Positions 1-10,327 of a stretch of 64,000 bases of DNA are shown here, one piece after another. How positions within the stretch are numbered: the first letter of the stretch is position 1; every line of letters starts with the position of its first letter. The notes under the pieces were generated by a model, which was not told the DNA's origin, searched no databases, and was given only the letters and a program-made list of their open reading frames with translations. Location of the stretch: positions 1,428,001 to 1,492,000 of the forward strand of contig NC_088301.1 in assembly GCF_032854445.1 (NCBI RefSeq), given 5' to 3'. A program made the position numbers and the translations under genes. This DNA comes from Liolophura sinensis. Lineage: Eukaryota; Mollusca; Polyplacophora; Chitonida; Chitonidae.

Positions 1-170
1 AACTGTAGGGTGCCGTGGAGGCTAGCTATAGGGAAGTTGCATATTTCTAGGCAATGGACTTATGATCATACTAGTAATAATGCTAAACTGTAGGGTGCCG
101 TGGAGACTAGCTATAGGGAAGTTGCATATTTCTAGGCAATGGACTTATGATCATACTAGTAATAATGCAC
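1..170. repeat. 85-bp tandem duplication at the left window edge
   Basis: Two nearly identical copies of an 85-bp unit, starting AACTGTAGGGTGCCG at positions 1 and 86 and differing by about one base. The array may continue to the left of the window. No coding frame is supported. Confidence 0.85.
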
Positions 171-1048
171 AATCGCGTTGATCGATATTTTCTTTCCACC
201 AGCAGTACACAACACTTTGGCTTTACTCAGTGAGATCGTTTCAGTTCAACGAGCATCTCATCAATGTGCATAACCTTCTGGATGCGGAGTAATTGTGTTG
301 TAATTGTATGCAAATATTAACCTTGTGCCAGCTAGGCACAAAGCGGGCCTCTCTCTCCGGTTGTTGTCATCGGTAACCGATCATCCTCGTTATATGGGCT
401 CATAAGGTTCGACTAAAATGATCCGTCATTCAATCAATGTGATCAATTTGGGCGAGGTTACGTCCATCGTTGGAATGGAACTTAGTACAAGGTAACATAG
501 TGAATCGATAAGTGTGCCAACCCCCACAGGCGATTAACAAGGCCAGCTTTGAGAAATTACTGGACAAATAAATAGATAAATAGAGAAACAGTACATCTTG
601 TAAAAGGACACATCTAAACACGTCATAAAATTATTTGCAAAGGGCTTATAATTTAATATTTATTGACTATTGACAGTTTAGCCTAGCAATGTTTAGGACA
701 AAAGCCAATGTCCAAGATGTGAAATCGTTTTATTGATCCTCTCGCCTATCTTTATATAGATGTCAATGAGGAACTTCCTTTCTAGTATCATGAGTGTAAA
801 AGAATTTCAGTCACGAGGATTACGCTTGTGAATGATATGTCTTCAGCCAAGACTGACTAGTATCGAGTTCGTTTCACCAAGACGACAAGTCCTCTGTAGA
901 TCTATGTCGACGAGTTAGAAAACTCGGTAAACAAATGCCCTGTATTATTGGCTGTGCTACGTGAGCGAGTGTGCAGGTGTACAGGGGACGAATGTCACTG
1001 ATGAGTATTGGTAACAAACCTTTACTTCAGATACAAAGATCGGAAGTC
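171..1048. other. 5' flank of the F5/8C-PAN gene, no gene recognised
   Basis: Single-copy-looking AT-rich sequence with only short random open frames. It should contain the promoter and 5' UTR of the gene starting at 1049, but I see no convincing TATA box or initiator. Confidence 0.4.
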
Positions 1049-1124
1049 ATGTCACGCAAAAATATGCTTGTCCAACTCTTGGTCATTTTTTGTTTACAGT
1101 TTGTTGTCCTTGGAGGAAAATGTG
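1049..1124 (+). CDS. Exon 1: signal peptide of the F5/8C-PAN gene
   Basis: Encodes MSRKNMLVQLLVIFC followed by LQFVVLGGKC, a classical short basic n-region and hydrophobic core. It ends at a strong donor, GTAAGT at 1125-1130, leaving phase 1. The same open frame runs on into the intron before a stop, which is why it can look like an isolated 91-codon frame. Confidence 0.65.
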
Positions 1125-4100
1125 GTAAGTGTTTTCTTGTTTTCTTCCCAAATAGTACAATAGAAACAAACACGCAAGCTTCAAGACAAGCTATATCTAT
1201 TAAACCTTCCCTGGTGACATTTGTTAGATCTGTCTGCATATTGTGACGATTTCATTCAACGTCAGAGGTTATTACTGGGAAAACTACTGTCCAGGATATA
1301 TTAAATCAAACGCCGCTTCACCCAGGGCTAGAGGGTAGGGTGGGGTGTTTTGTCGGATTGAGGGTGGGGGTATGTATGTATCATGAAGAATGAAAATCAT
1401 CATCTTGAACAGTTCCAATCAAAGCGCAGTTGAAATACACGTTTGATTATTGACAATTGCCACGATTTGGACACTGATTAAATTCCCGAGTCTAGAACAT
1501 TCCTTGTCTTTCTGGCATCAGTAAAAACTGTTGACTGCTTCTCTTATACATGAACCGTCTTAATTTCTCACTTTATATCCTTTTTTCATTTTTGGTGTTG
1601 AGCGCCGATTTTCGAAATAGGTCTTGCGACCGATGATAGGTTACGAATGTCTTCATGATGTTTGCGTATGTGGTCTTCGTGTCATGTGTTTTATGAAGGT
1701 TTTCATATATTGTTGCTTTACATAAATGAGTGTACAGTCCATAATCACAGTGATTTTAGTTCATGAAATCAGCTCCTGGATGGCTGTAAAACACTGAAGT
1801 GCTTCCTGTAATGTAGAAAGTTTGACACCTGGGTCAGGTCTCTTATTATTCTTGCTCTAATCCAAGGGTCAGACTGTTTCTGTTCAGGATGCTCAAACAC
1901 ATCTTTCAAATCCTTTTATCTTTCCTTACTTTAATAAAAACTAGACAATTATCCAACTATATTTGCAAAAATTGAACTTACAAGCCCGAATCAATGCAGT
2001 TATGTTCGAGTTTGCATCTCACTGGACAGAAGTCGATTTATGACCAAGAGAAGAATGTTTTATATGAAGTAGCCAGCGAGCGGACAACCATTCCCTAGGC
2101 AACCAGACAATCATTCCCTAGTCAACAAGGGGTAATCATTCCCCAGCCAGGGGCAATCATTCTCCAGCCAGCTTGGGGCAATCATTCCCTAGCCAACGAG
2201 AGGCATATGTTCCTCAGCCAACAAGGAGCAATAATTTCCAAACCAATCATTGTCAATTATTCCCTAGCCCTATTCCCAAAGTCATGCAGAGGGTGCAATC
2301 ATTCCCAAGGCATGCAGCGGAGGGTAATCATTCCCTAGGCAGCCATGAGCAATCATTCCCTAGCCATACAACGGAGGGTAATCATTCCCAAGCCAGCCAT
2401 GAGCAAGCATTCCCTAACCATGCAGCGGAGGGTAATCATTCCCTAGCCAGCCATGAGCAATCATTCCCTAGCCATACAACGGAGGGTAATCAATCCCAAG
2501 CCAGCCATGAGCAAGCATTCCCTAACCATGCAGCGGAGGGTAATCATTCCCCAGCCAGCCATGAGCAAGCATTCCCTAACCATGCAGCGGAGGGTAATCA
2601 TTCCCAAGCCAGCCATGAGCAAGCATTCCCTAACCATGCAGCGGAGGGTAATCATTCCCTAGCCAGCCATGAGCAATCATTCCCTAGCCAAACAACGTAG
2701 GATAATCATTCCCCAGCCAGCCATGAGCGATCATTCCCTAGCCACACAACGGAGAGTAATCATTCCCTAGCCAGCCATGAGCAATCATTCCCTAGTCATG
2801 CAGAGGGGGCAATCATTCCCTAGTCAGCTTTCCAAACATTGACTGAAAAATTAATTATGATTCATACCTTGTTATTTAACGCCATTCGCTGTAATTTTTC
2901 AAGATGGCGACCAGTTTTATGGATGATCCAGAGTAAATCATTGACCTATAGCAAGTTACTGGCCAAAATTCTCCACTTTTGAAATAAAAATTATATATAC
3001 TAGTATTGGTGAAATGTAAGTGGTTTTCAAGGAACTTTAACTTGCGGCAACAGCCTCACGTAGCTTCGTCGACATGTTATTGTTATTAGGCATTGAGTTG
3101 AGGTTTATACAACTTTTCTTTCCAAATCCAAGATTGAATTCTCGCCTTATATTTTCTCTAGTGGAAAAATAGTCATCATTTTCATAAACATTCTATTCAG
3201 AAGATCGTGAAATTGTGATATGTACATTGCCAAACTATTTGCGTTTCTATTATTTGCAGCAGGGCGTCAGAACCTTGTAATTAACAAGCCGACGATGCAA
3301 AGCAGTACGTACGTATCGAGTAAGGGAGTGGTGGGCTCGTCCAGTAAGGCTGTTGATGGCATGGTGAATGTCGACTTTGGCTGTCGCTCGTGTACGCATA
3401 CAAAACTTGATACTCACCCTTGGTGGATGGTCGACCTTGAGCAGGACTATCTTATTCGGGAGGTCGTGATTGTCAGCAGAAACGAGCGTATGTAAACAAG
3501 TATATAAACATATACTGTATATTTGTACTGAAGATCTTTTGTAATTTCAAAATAATTTCCAGATAACTTCATTCGGATGTTTTCATGTATTTCTGAAAGA
3601 TTTAATGTATTTTTTTGAAAATCAATGACCATCTCCTTTTTAAATGAGATTTGTTTTATACTTTACCTTGGACTGCCTGCTTGAGGAGTCCTGGTGACAA
3701 TAAACGAGTCGATGAGGCACCTGTGGTCAGTTACGGTCAGTCTAGCGTTTGCTGACTACAACTTGTATGCCACCAATATGATGTGCATATCTGCACGTCT
3801 TAACAAGTGAGAAAGTTCGCCAGTGACTTGCCAAAGGTCGCCAGTTTAACTCGGGCACTCCCGTGTCCATCACCCAGACAACTAACCGCCATAATCAAAA
3901 TTCTTGAGTGTGGCGCGAAACAATAATGAAAGAAATAAAAATAAATATCAATGACATTTCAAAAAATATTTCCCCACCTAAGTATGTTTTGTTTTCGTTT
4001 TATGAAAACAATACATCTTGTTTTACAAGACACTATTAGAATCCTCATTTATCGACTCATGTGGTGATAGGGGTGTAATGTTTGCTGGATAGAGCTTGAT

Positions 4101-7100
4101 ATTTAGATTTTCCCGTCTTCTGTACTAGTGGATCATCAGCGAGTGCAGATTGCTCTATAATTTACGCAATTCACGTGGCAGTCTATTTAATTTCTTAATG
4201 TTACAAAGAGTCGGACATAATATGCTTTCTTGAAGAAATCCGTTGTCTTGCATAGATAATTACACATTTCCCAAGTTTTTGATGGATTTTTACCGGCTTA
4301 TGGAATGGGCAGTTCTGAGAGTTGCTTTTCTCTTCAGATCTTTCCTAAATGATTTTAGTGGGTAGTTGCATCTATCGTATCACAACAGTCATACCAACGT
4401 TTGCCTTTACCTCGGGCCACTAACTTTTTAGCTTCTTGGTCTTCAGGTAATCTGGTTGTTTTTTTCTGTGTTATTTTCCGTGCGTTTTTCCGTGTTATTT
4501 TCCGTGCGTTTTCCGTGTTATTTTCTGTGTGTGTTTTCCGTGTTATTTTCCGTGCGTTTTTCCGTGTTATGTTCCGTGCGTTTTTCCGTGTTATTTTCCG
4601 TGCGTTTTTCCGTGTTATTTTCTGTGTGTGTTTTTACGTGTTATTTTCTGTGCGTTTTTCCGTGTTATTTTCTGTGTGTTTTTTTACGTGTTATTTCCTG
4701 TGCGTTTTTCCGTGTTATTTTCTGTGTGTGTTTTTACGTGTTATGTTGCGTGCGTTTTTCCGTGTTATTTTCTGTGCGTTTTTCCGTGTTATTTTCCGTG
4801 CGTTCGATATTACATCAGCTATTATAATTATTAGGGCTTTTAAGTTAGGGAGTTAGGGAGTTTTTCTGCACTTATTTCAGTGTCTGCTAGATTTCGGTAG
4901 AGTGTATCTATATCGGAGAAACATTAAACTGATTATTTTTGGTGCGTTTTCCTAGTCAGCTTTATGAAACACAAATATGAGGACGTCGTAGTTTGTTTCC
5001 GTTTCATGCAGCATAACTCTCAAGTCGGTCTCATGTCTATCTGATATAACAATCCAATCTGTATTAGTAGTGAGATCAGAGTAAGATCTATTATAGGTGA
5101 AGAACTCTTCCGTGAATTATTGGTTAGAGCGTCCAAAGAGTTTAAAATTATACATGTTGCTACGTCGTCTGGCGCTCAGCACTGTGAGGCTGGATCACGG
5201 AAATATGACTGGTTTGCCCAGTGTCAGTATAATGAAACTATGTGGGGTGTGATACCTGGTGTCGTCTGCATTATACTTCAGTAGCAGCAGCACTTTGGCT
5301 GCATGAACTCAGTCTGCCACAAGAAGACACAATGTATATACACACACCTAATCACTCCTCGTCGTCATATAACTGAAAAAATGTTACGCACGACGTAAAA
5401 CCCCAAGCATTGCTGTAAACCATACATGTGGTATTGTATTACCACGAGCGTCACTCTTTTGCAAGTTTCGTCTCATAGTGTTCTATGGCTAGTTAAATTA
5501 ATAAATTAACAAATAATTCTACTTTGGCTGAACTAGGATCTGTTATTGGTCTTTTCTTCTTACTTTCTGGAGAGTAAAAGCTCATGATATGCTTTATTTA
5601 TTTATTTGATTGGTGTTTTACGCCGTACTCAAGAATACTTCACTTATACGACGGCAGCCAGCATTATGGTGGGAGAAAACCGGGCAGAGCCCAGGGAAAA
5701 CGCACGACCATCCGCAGGTTGTTATGGGGAGGAGAAAATGTAGTAATAAATGTGAGGAGCTTATATGGTATTTATGAGGAGGAGAGCACCCTTCCCCTGA
5801 TAACGTAGCTAGTATGTATACATGTATGCCGAGCTCAGGTAAGGCCCCAATGCCTCGTTTCAAGAAACAAATTTCCAAATGCGCTTTAGGTTAGCAAATG
5901 GGTTTCAGAACTATGGAGGCGCTTATCGTCTCTATGTGCATCTCCTCTGATTAACATACACAATCTTCGCACATACGCTCCATTCCCTAAATGATAAACA
6001 TGAACTCCTCCCTCAACATCAACACATAGACCACCACCTCAACCTCGCCTTTTTCACTGAGATAAGAATTTATTATTTGTTATCCACAGATGAAAGTCAC
6101 CTTCGGGATTTTACCATCGAGGTGGGCAAATCCCTTACGATGAACGGATCACTGGTCGATCCTGTTCTGTGTGCTCAGAAGAGCGGTGCGCAGGCCCTGG
6201 GAGTGGCTGTGACATACCCGTGTACGGGCGGGGGGATTCCCGGCAGATATGTGAGGATAACGCTATACGGTTACGACTACCTCACGATGTGTGAGGTGCA
6301 GATCTACGGCACAAAGGGTGAGGTTATACCACATTAAATGCCTGCCGTTTTGTGTACTGCTTAAATGGTTTCAAATGAAAGAATGCTACACAATTTTAGA
6401 TCTCCATATTTGGCTGCTTGGGTTTTAACGCCGCTTTCAACGTCATTTAATAAATACGTCAGTATTTAATTTAAATACAGAAGTTGTAGAAGACAGTGTC
6501 GATGATACCAGACAAGAGTAAACCGACATCAAAATCACCAGTGCCTTATTCGTTTATGCGGAACACTAAGCCAAATCAACTAGGCATGACAGCCCATTAA
6601 GAGTATAGCGACACTGGGCCGACCAGATACCAGACATGACACCCCACCCAGTCACACTATGCTGACGCCGGACCAATCAAGTACAAGACGTGACGCCCCA
6701 TCCAGTCACAGTATAGGGACACTGGACCGACTAGATACCAGACACGATACACCACTCAGTCAGAGTATACCGACACCGGACCAACCAAATACCAGACATG
6801 ACACACCAACCAGTCACAGTATAGTGACACCGAAAGAACCAGATACCAGACCTGACACCCCACTCAGTCACAGTATAACAACACCGAACCAACCAGATAC
6901 CAGGCATGACACCCCACCCACTTACGCTATGGTGACGCCGGACCAACCAAATACCGGGCATGACACCCCACCCAGTCCCAGTATACTGACAATGGGCCGA
7001 TCAGATACCAGAAAAATCTAGAGACAGCTAGTTCCAGCACGCCTGCTGTTTGTCAGATTAAATCCTTGCTTGAGTATCATGGGAAGTAAAATCAACCTCT

Positions 7101-9318
7101 TTAATCTATTGTAGATTGTCTGGTCTGATTTTAGTGAGGCAGGCGAAACTACAATACTAGTATCAGGCAGCTGATTTTGCTGATAATCATAATGCTTTTC
7201 CACTTCACAAAATGTTAATATATCATATATCACTTGTTTCAGATTCAATGGATCTCTGCTCGGTAAGCTCACACAGTGTCACTCCTTACAACAGAACTCC
7301 GTACATCAATAAGCTCACACAGTGTCACTCCTTACGACAAAACTCCGTCGATCAATAAGCTCACACATTGTCACTCCTTACGACAGAACTCCGTCGATCA
7401 ATAATCTCACACAGTGTCACTCCTTACGACAGAACTCCGTCGATCAATAAGATCACACAGTGTTACTCCTTACGACAGAACTCCGTCGATCAATAAGCTC
7501 ACACAGTGTCACTCCTTACGACAGAACTCTGCCAGTCAATAAGATCACACAGTGTCACTCCTTGCACCAGAACTCTGTCGATCAATAATCTCACACAGTG
7601 TCACTCCTTACGACAAAATTCCGTCGATCAATAAGATCACACAGTGTCACTTTTTACGACAGAACTCTGTCGATCAATAAGCTTGCACAATGTCACTCCT
7701 TTCGACAGAACTCTGTCGATCAATAAGCTCACACAGTGTCACTCCTTACGGCAGAACTCTGTCAACCAATAAGCTCACACAGTGTCACTCCTTACGGCAG
7801 AACTCCGTCAATCAATAAGCTCACACAGTGTCACTCCTTACGACAGAACACTGTCGATCAATAATCTCACACAGTGTCACTCCTTACGACAGAACTCTGT
7901 CGATCAATAAGATCACACAGTGTCACTCTTTACGACAGAACTCCGTAGATCAATAAGCTCACACAGTGTCACTCTTTACGACAGAACTCTGTCGATCAAT
8001 AAGATCACACTGTGTCACTCCTTTCGACAGAACTCTGTCGATCAATAAACTCACACAGTGTCACTCCTTACGACAGAACTCTGTCGATCAATAAGCTCAC
8101 ACAGTGTCACTCCTTACGACAGAACTCTGTCGATCAATAATCTCACACAGTGTCACTCCTTTCGACAGAACTCCGTCGATCAATAAGCTCACACATTGTC
8201 ACTCCTTACGACAGAGCTCTGTCGATCAATAAGCTCACACAGTGTCACTCCTTTCGACAGAACTCTGTCGATCAATAAGCTCACACAGTGTCACTCCTTT
8301 CGATAGAATCCAGTTAGTCACTAATTCCTCCTTACCACAGAGCCCTGTCAGTCACTAAACTCACACAGTGTGATTCGCTACGATAGAACTCAATCGCTAA
8401 ACTCAAGACCAGTCATTGGCTTCCACAGGTAATGCTAATGGGTTTAGAGTAACCAGACTTACACCGTGTACATCTCTTTTTGACCCTGTTTCACCGAACA
8501 CGGAACACCTGGAATCAGGATCCTATTAGCACTTCCGTTTCTCGTGAGGACGAATGTAATTCTTTGTATTTTAGAGTTTAAATTTTTTTAAAGTCTAGCG
8601 CAGCACAATGACCCAATGCCAATGCGCTCGCCCAGAGTTCAAGTCCAACTCATGCTGACAACAGCCTGTGGAATGGTCTCCCACGGGCTCTGTCAGGTTT
8701 GCTCCACCAAATAGATAAGTAAGTAGTCAATGTGTTTGCTCTTTATTTATTTTTGTTTGTTTGTGATAAAGAAGATTTGACGATGAATACGTTGAAGGAT
8801 ATGATCGCATCTGCAGGTAGTTAAAGATTAAAAGTGATATAATTAATTTATATAATGTTTTTTGATACATTTAGCTTATAATAAGCACATAAACATATTG
8901 ATCCATATTGATTATGACAGAAACGATAAAATGGATTGATAAAATACTCCCTTCAAAACAATGTAAACATTTTTTTTCCAAAAATAATATGGATTTATGC
9001 TGTTATGCACTGTGTTTAGAAGACACAAACAAATACTGCATCAATTTTTCTTTTTTATATTTTTCTTCTCAGGACTCGTTTTCATTGTACAAGAAAAATG
9101 CTTCTCCTACCGCCCCAGCTCTGACTTCAACAACAACAAGCAGTCAGATTTTGTGTAGCTCTTTGTGTATCAACACAGAGCTCTGTACGTCCTTCACATT
9201 GAAACGGAAAGACTCTCACAACTGGGAATGCCGCTTATTCGAATGTATTGAAAATACCCCGCAAACTGTGGGCGGCTCTTTATACTTTGTGCAGACGTTT
9301 GTAAAGAATAATTTGTAG
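1049..9318 (+). CDS. Secreted F5/8 type C (fucolectin-like) + PAN/apple-like protein, five coding exons
   Basis: Predicted exons are 1049-1124, 3263-3487, 6090-6317, 7243-7262 and 9073-9318. Their lengths sum to 795 nt, that is 264 residues plus stop, and every junction phase agrees (1,1,1,0). The order is a signal peptide, then one F5/8 type C domain of the fucolectin-like kind split over exons 2-3, a 7-residue linker and a PAN/apple-like domain. F5/8C domains bind carbohydrate or phospholipid and PAN domains bind protein or carbohydrate, so an extracellular lectin-like role is likely. Fucose specificity is inferred from family resemblance only. The start is the ATG at 1049, directly before the hydrophobic stretch; ATGs at 992 and 1001 are in frame upstream and would add a polar extension. 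Introns carry minisatellites and SINEs. The gene model is my assembly from splice signals and has no transcript support. Confidence 0.68.
1430..1680 (+). repeat. Dispersed unnamed repeat, copy 1 of 4
   Basis: Shares the core TTGACTGCTTCTC and flanking sequence with copies near 11290-11540, 35940-36302 and, inverted, 38395-38545. In this copy an ATG at about 1551 opens a short frame with a signal-peptide-like start (MNRLNFSLYILFSFLVLS), which soon stops. It lies inside intron 1 of the F5/8C-PAN gene. Confidence 0.5.
2090..2825. repeat. Minisatellite, 54-bp higher-order unit, in intron 1
   Basis: Alternating sub-units built on CAATCATTCCCTAGCC and GCAGCGGAGGGTAATC, giving a 54-bp (18-codon) period in the best-ordered part (about 2300-2700). 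Because the period is a multiple of three, open frames appear on both strands. The longest (175 codons) has no ATG at its beginning and no splice context, so I treat the array as non-coding intronic DNA. Confidence 0.85.
3263..3487 (+). CDS. Exon 2: first half of the F5/8 type C domain
   Basis: Encodes GRQNLVINKPTMQSS..., then KAVDG, then HPWWMVDLEQDYLIREVVI, the typical F5/8C fucolectin order (NxxxxKPTxQSS, AVDG, WWxVDL, I..V.I.NR). The acceptor is TTTGCAGCAG, a tandem NAGNAG site: use of 3260 rather than 3263 adds one codon without changing frame. The donor is GTATGT at 3488, phase 1. Confidence 0.8.
3795..3960 (+). mobile_element. SINE-like fragment (3' part)
   Basis: Carries the motif series TTGCCAAAGGTCGCCAG, GGGCACTCC, AACTAACCGCC, TTCTTGAGTGTGGCG and an A-rich AAATAAAAATAAATA tail, as in tRNA-derived SINEs I recall from molluscs. 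No tRNA-like head is recognisable here. It lies in intron 2. Confidence 0.5.
4440..4810. repeat. T-rich 23-24 bp minisatellite in intron 2
   Basis: About 15 copies of a unit like CGTGTTATTTTCCGTGCG with T-run length variation. All three forward frames stay open over part of it because stop codons are absent from the unit. It is not coding. Confidence 0.85.
5145..5415 (+). mobile_element. SINE (core plus GACGTAAAACCCC-type tail)
   Basis: Contains GGCGCTCAGCACTGTGAG, CAGTGTCAGTATAATG, a TGGGGTGTGATACC segment and an end reading CGTCGTCATATAACTG then GACGTAAAACCCCAAGC. The same core occurs inverted at 57180-57395 and as the source of the tandem array at 6590-7015. It is a tRNA-headed SINE family by comparison between copies in this window; the head is missing here. 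Confidence 0.6.
5585..5735 (-). mobile_element. SINE-like element, reverse orientation
   Basis: Begins with the reverse complement of the tail (TTTATTTGATTGGTGTTTT, ACGCCGTACTCAAGAATA) and continues with the CAGCATTATGGTGGGAG, ACCGGGCAGAGCCC and CGACCATCCGCAGGTTG segments. The same element is found in + orientation at 14535-14700, 22282-22500 and 22640-22845. Confidence 0.7.
6090..6317 (+). CDS. Exon 3: second half of the F5/8 type C domain
   Basis: Acceptor TTATCCACAG|AT, donor G|GTGAGG at 6318. Encodes LRDFTIEVGKS..., a Cys, then TYPCTG and GRYVRITLYGYDYLTMC followed by EVQIYG. The closing block (GRYVRI...L.CEV.VYG) is the diagnostic end of F5/8C fucolectin domains. Phase 1 on both sides, so exons 2-3 together form one symmetric domain module. 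Confidence 0.8.
6590..7015. repeat. 54-bp minisatellite derived from a SINE core, intron 3
   Basis: About eight copies of a unit with AGATACCAGACATGACACC, CCACCCAGTCACAGTATA and ACACCGGACCAACC. This is the reverse complement of the SINE core seen at 5145-5415 (CAGTGTCAGTATAATG...) and in the same sense as the inverted SINE at 57180-57395. The array is best explained as tandem amplification of a 54-bp piece of that SINE. Confidence 0.8.
7243..7262 (+). CDS. Exon 4: putative 20-nt microexon
   Basis: Twenty nucleotides between a good acceptor (CACTTGTTTCAG) and a good donor (GTAAGC). Read in phase 1 it gives D-S-M-D-L-C-S and exits in phase 0. That is exactly the conversion needed, because exon 3 ends in phase 1 and the PAN exon must be entered in phase 0; without it the PAN exon is read in a frame with an early stop. 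It could be coincidence, and transcripts would settle it. Confidence 0.45.
7263..8320. repeat. 46-bp minisatellite beginning exactly at the microexon donor, intron 4
   Basis: About 23 head-to-tail copies of a 46-bp unit (AAGCTCACACAGTGTCACTC, then CTTACGACAGAACTCTGTCG, then ATCAAT). Each unit contains the inverted repeat CGACAGA-AC-TCTGTCG and a shorter dyad ACAC-A-GTGT. The first unit overlaps the splice donor: CGGTAAGC where other units have CAATAAGC. Confidence 0.9.
8600..8725 (+). mobile_element. Degenerate SINE fragment with tRNA-like B box
   Basis: Contains GAGTTCAAGTCCAACTC (B-box-like), CATGCTGAC, CCTGTGGAATGGTC, CCACGGGCTCTGTCAGG and an AGATAAGTAAGTA tail. These match in order the 22282-22500 element but with deletions. 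Confidence 0.45.
9073..9318 (+). CDS. Exon 5: PAN/apple-like domain and stop
   Basis: Acceptor TTTTTCTTCTCAG, phase 0. The encoded 81 residues include ILCSSLCINTELCTSF, TLKRKDSHNWECRLFEC and end SLYFVQTFVKNNL. The Cys spacing C-x3-C-x5-C...C-x4-C with hydrophobic residues is PAN/apple-like. A diverged, inactivated copy of the exon and its flanks lies at 22.9-24.0 kb. Confidence 0.7.
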   Translation, partial: DSFSLYKKNASPTAPALTSTTTSSQILCSSLCINTELCTSFTLKRKDSHNWECRLFECIENTPQTVGGSLYFVQTFVKNNL

Positions 9319-9509
9319 TGGCTGGATAATTTAATACATGTATATAGCCCGGATATTGACAATCAATGGTTCCTTTTTCTTCTGCAAAAGTTTGTAAAGG
9401 CGATTGTTTTGTGGCTTGATCCGTTCACCAACTGACGGCTCGTTTTATTTTGAACAAAGGTTTCTAAATGGATATTGTGTAGTCACAGCATAAGCTGGTA
9501 GTCTACATA

Positions 9510-10300
9510 TCGAGATGACATATATGATAAGAGGATATGACCGGGGAATCACTGAAATGACAAATACACGCCAAGAGGATATAGGCAAGGGGAATCCCTT
9601 ATCGAGATGACAGATACATGTCAAGAGGAATCCCTCAAGATATATGGCAAGAGGATATAGACCGAGGAACCCATTATTGAGATGGCAGATATATGGCAAG
9701 AGGATATAGACCGGGGAATCCCTCACTATGATGACAGATATATACCAAGAGGATAAAGTCTGGGGAATGCCTCAATGAGATGACCGATATATGACAAGAG
9801 GAAATGGACTGAGGAATTCCTCATTGAGATGACAGATACATGGCAACAGTAAATAGACTGAGGAATATCTCACTGAGATGACAGATACATTACAAGACAA
9901 GAGACAATCCCTCACTATGATGACAGATATATACCAAGAGGATATAGACTCGGGAATTCCTCACTGAGATGACCGATATATGACAAGAATATATAGACTG
10001 AGCAATTCCTCACTGAGATGACAGATACATGGCAACAGTAAATAGACTGAGGAATATCTCACTGAGATGACAGATACATTACAAGAGGAAATAGACTGAG
10101 GAATATCTCACTGAGATGACAGATACATTACAAGAGGAAATAGACTGAGGAATTCCTCATTGAGATGACAGATACATGACAAGAGGATATAGGCCGGGAG
10201 ATCATTCACTGAGATACAAGTCAAAATGATATAGACCGGGGAATCTCCCACTAAGATGACTGTTATCACATAAATGGCAAGACGATATAGACTGCTGGTT
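9510..10300. repeat. 49-bp minisatellite downstream of the PAN exon
   Basis: About 16 imperfect copies of a unit like GAGATGACAGATACATGG, CAAGAGGATATAGACCG, GGAATCCCTCACT. It begins about 190 nt after the stop codon. An AATAAA at 10322-10327 just beyond the array could be the polyadenylation signal, in which case the array would be transcribed in the 3' UTR (inference). Frames through it are not coding. Confidence 0.85.
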
Positions 10301-10327
10301 TTCCTCAGAATTAACTCCAGCAATAAA

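Noticed and set aside
2173-2700. 175-codon frame with EGNHSxASHEQ repeats
   Set aside because: It starts from a non-ATG codon with no signal peptide or splice context and lies in intron 1. A repeat protein was considered because of the 18-residue period, but nothing outside the array is coding-like.
4401-4856. Three overlapping Cys/Phe/Val-rich plus-strand frames
   Set aside because: Translation of a T-rich 23-24 bp minisatellite in three frames.
7263-8320. CRISPR-like array
   Set aside because: There are no unique spacers: whole 46-bp units repeat head to tail. The genome is eukaryotic.
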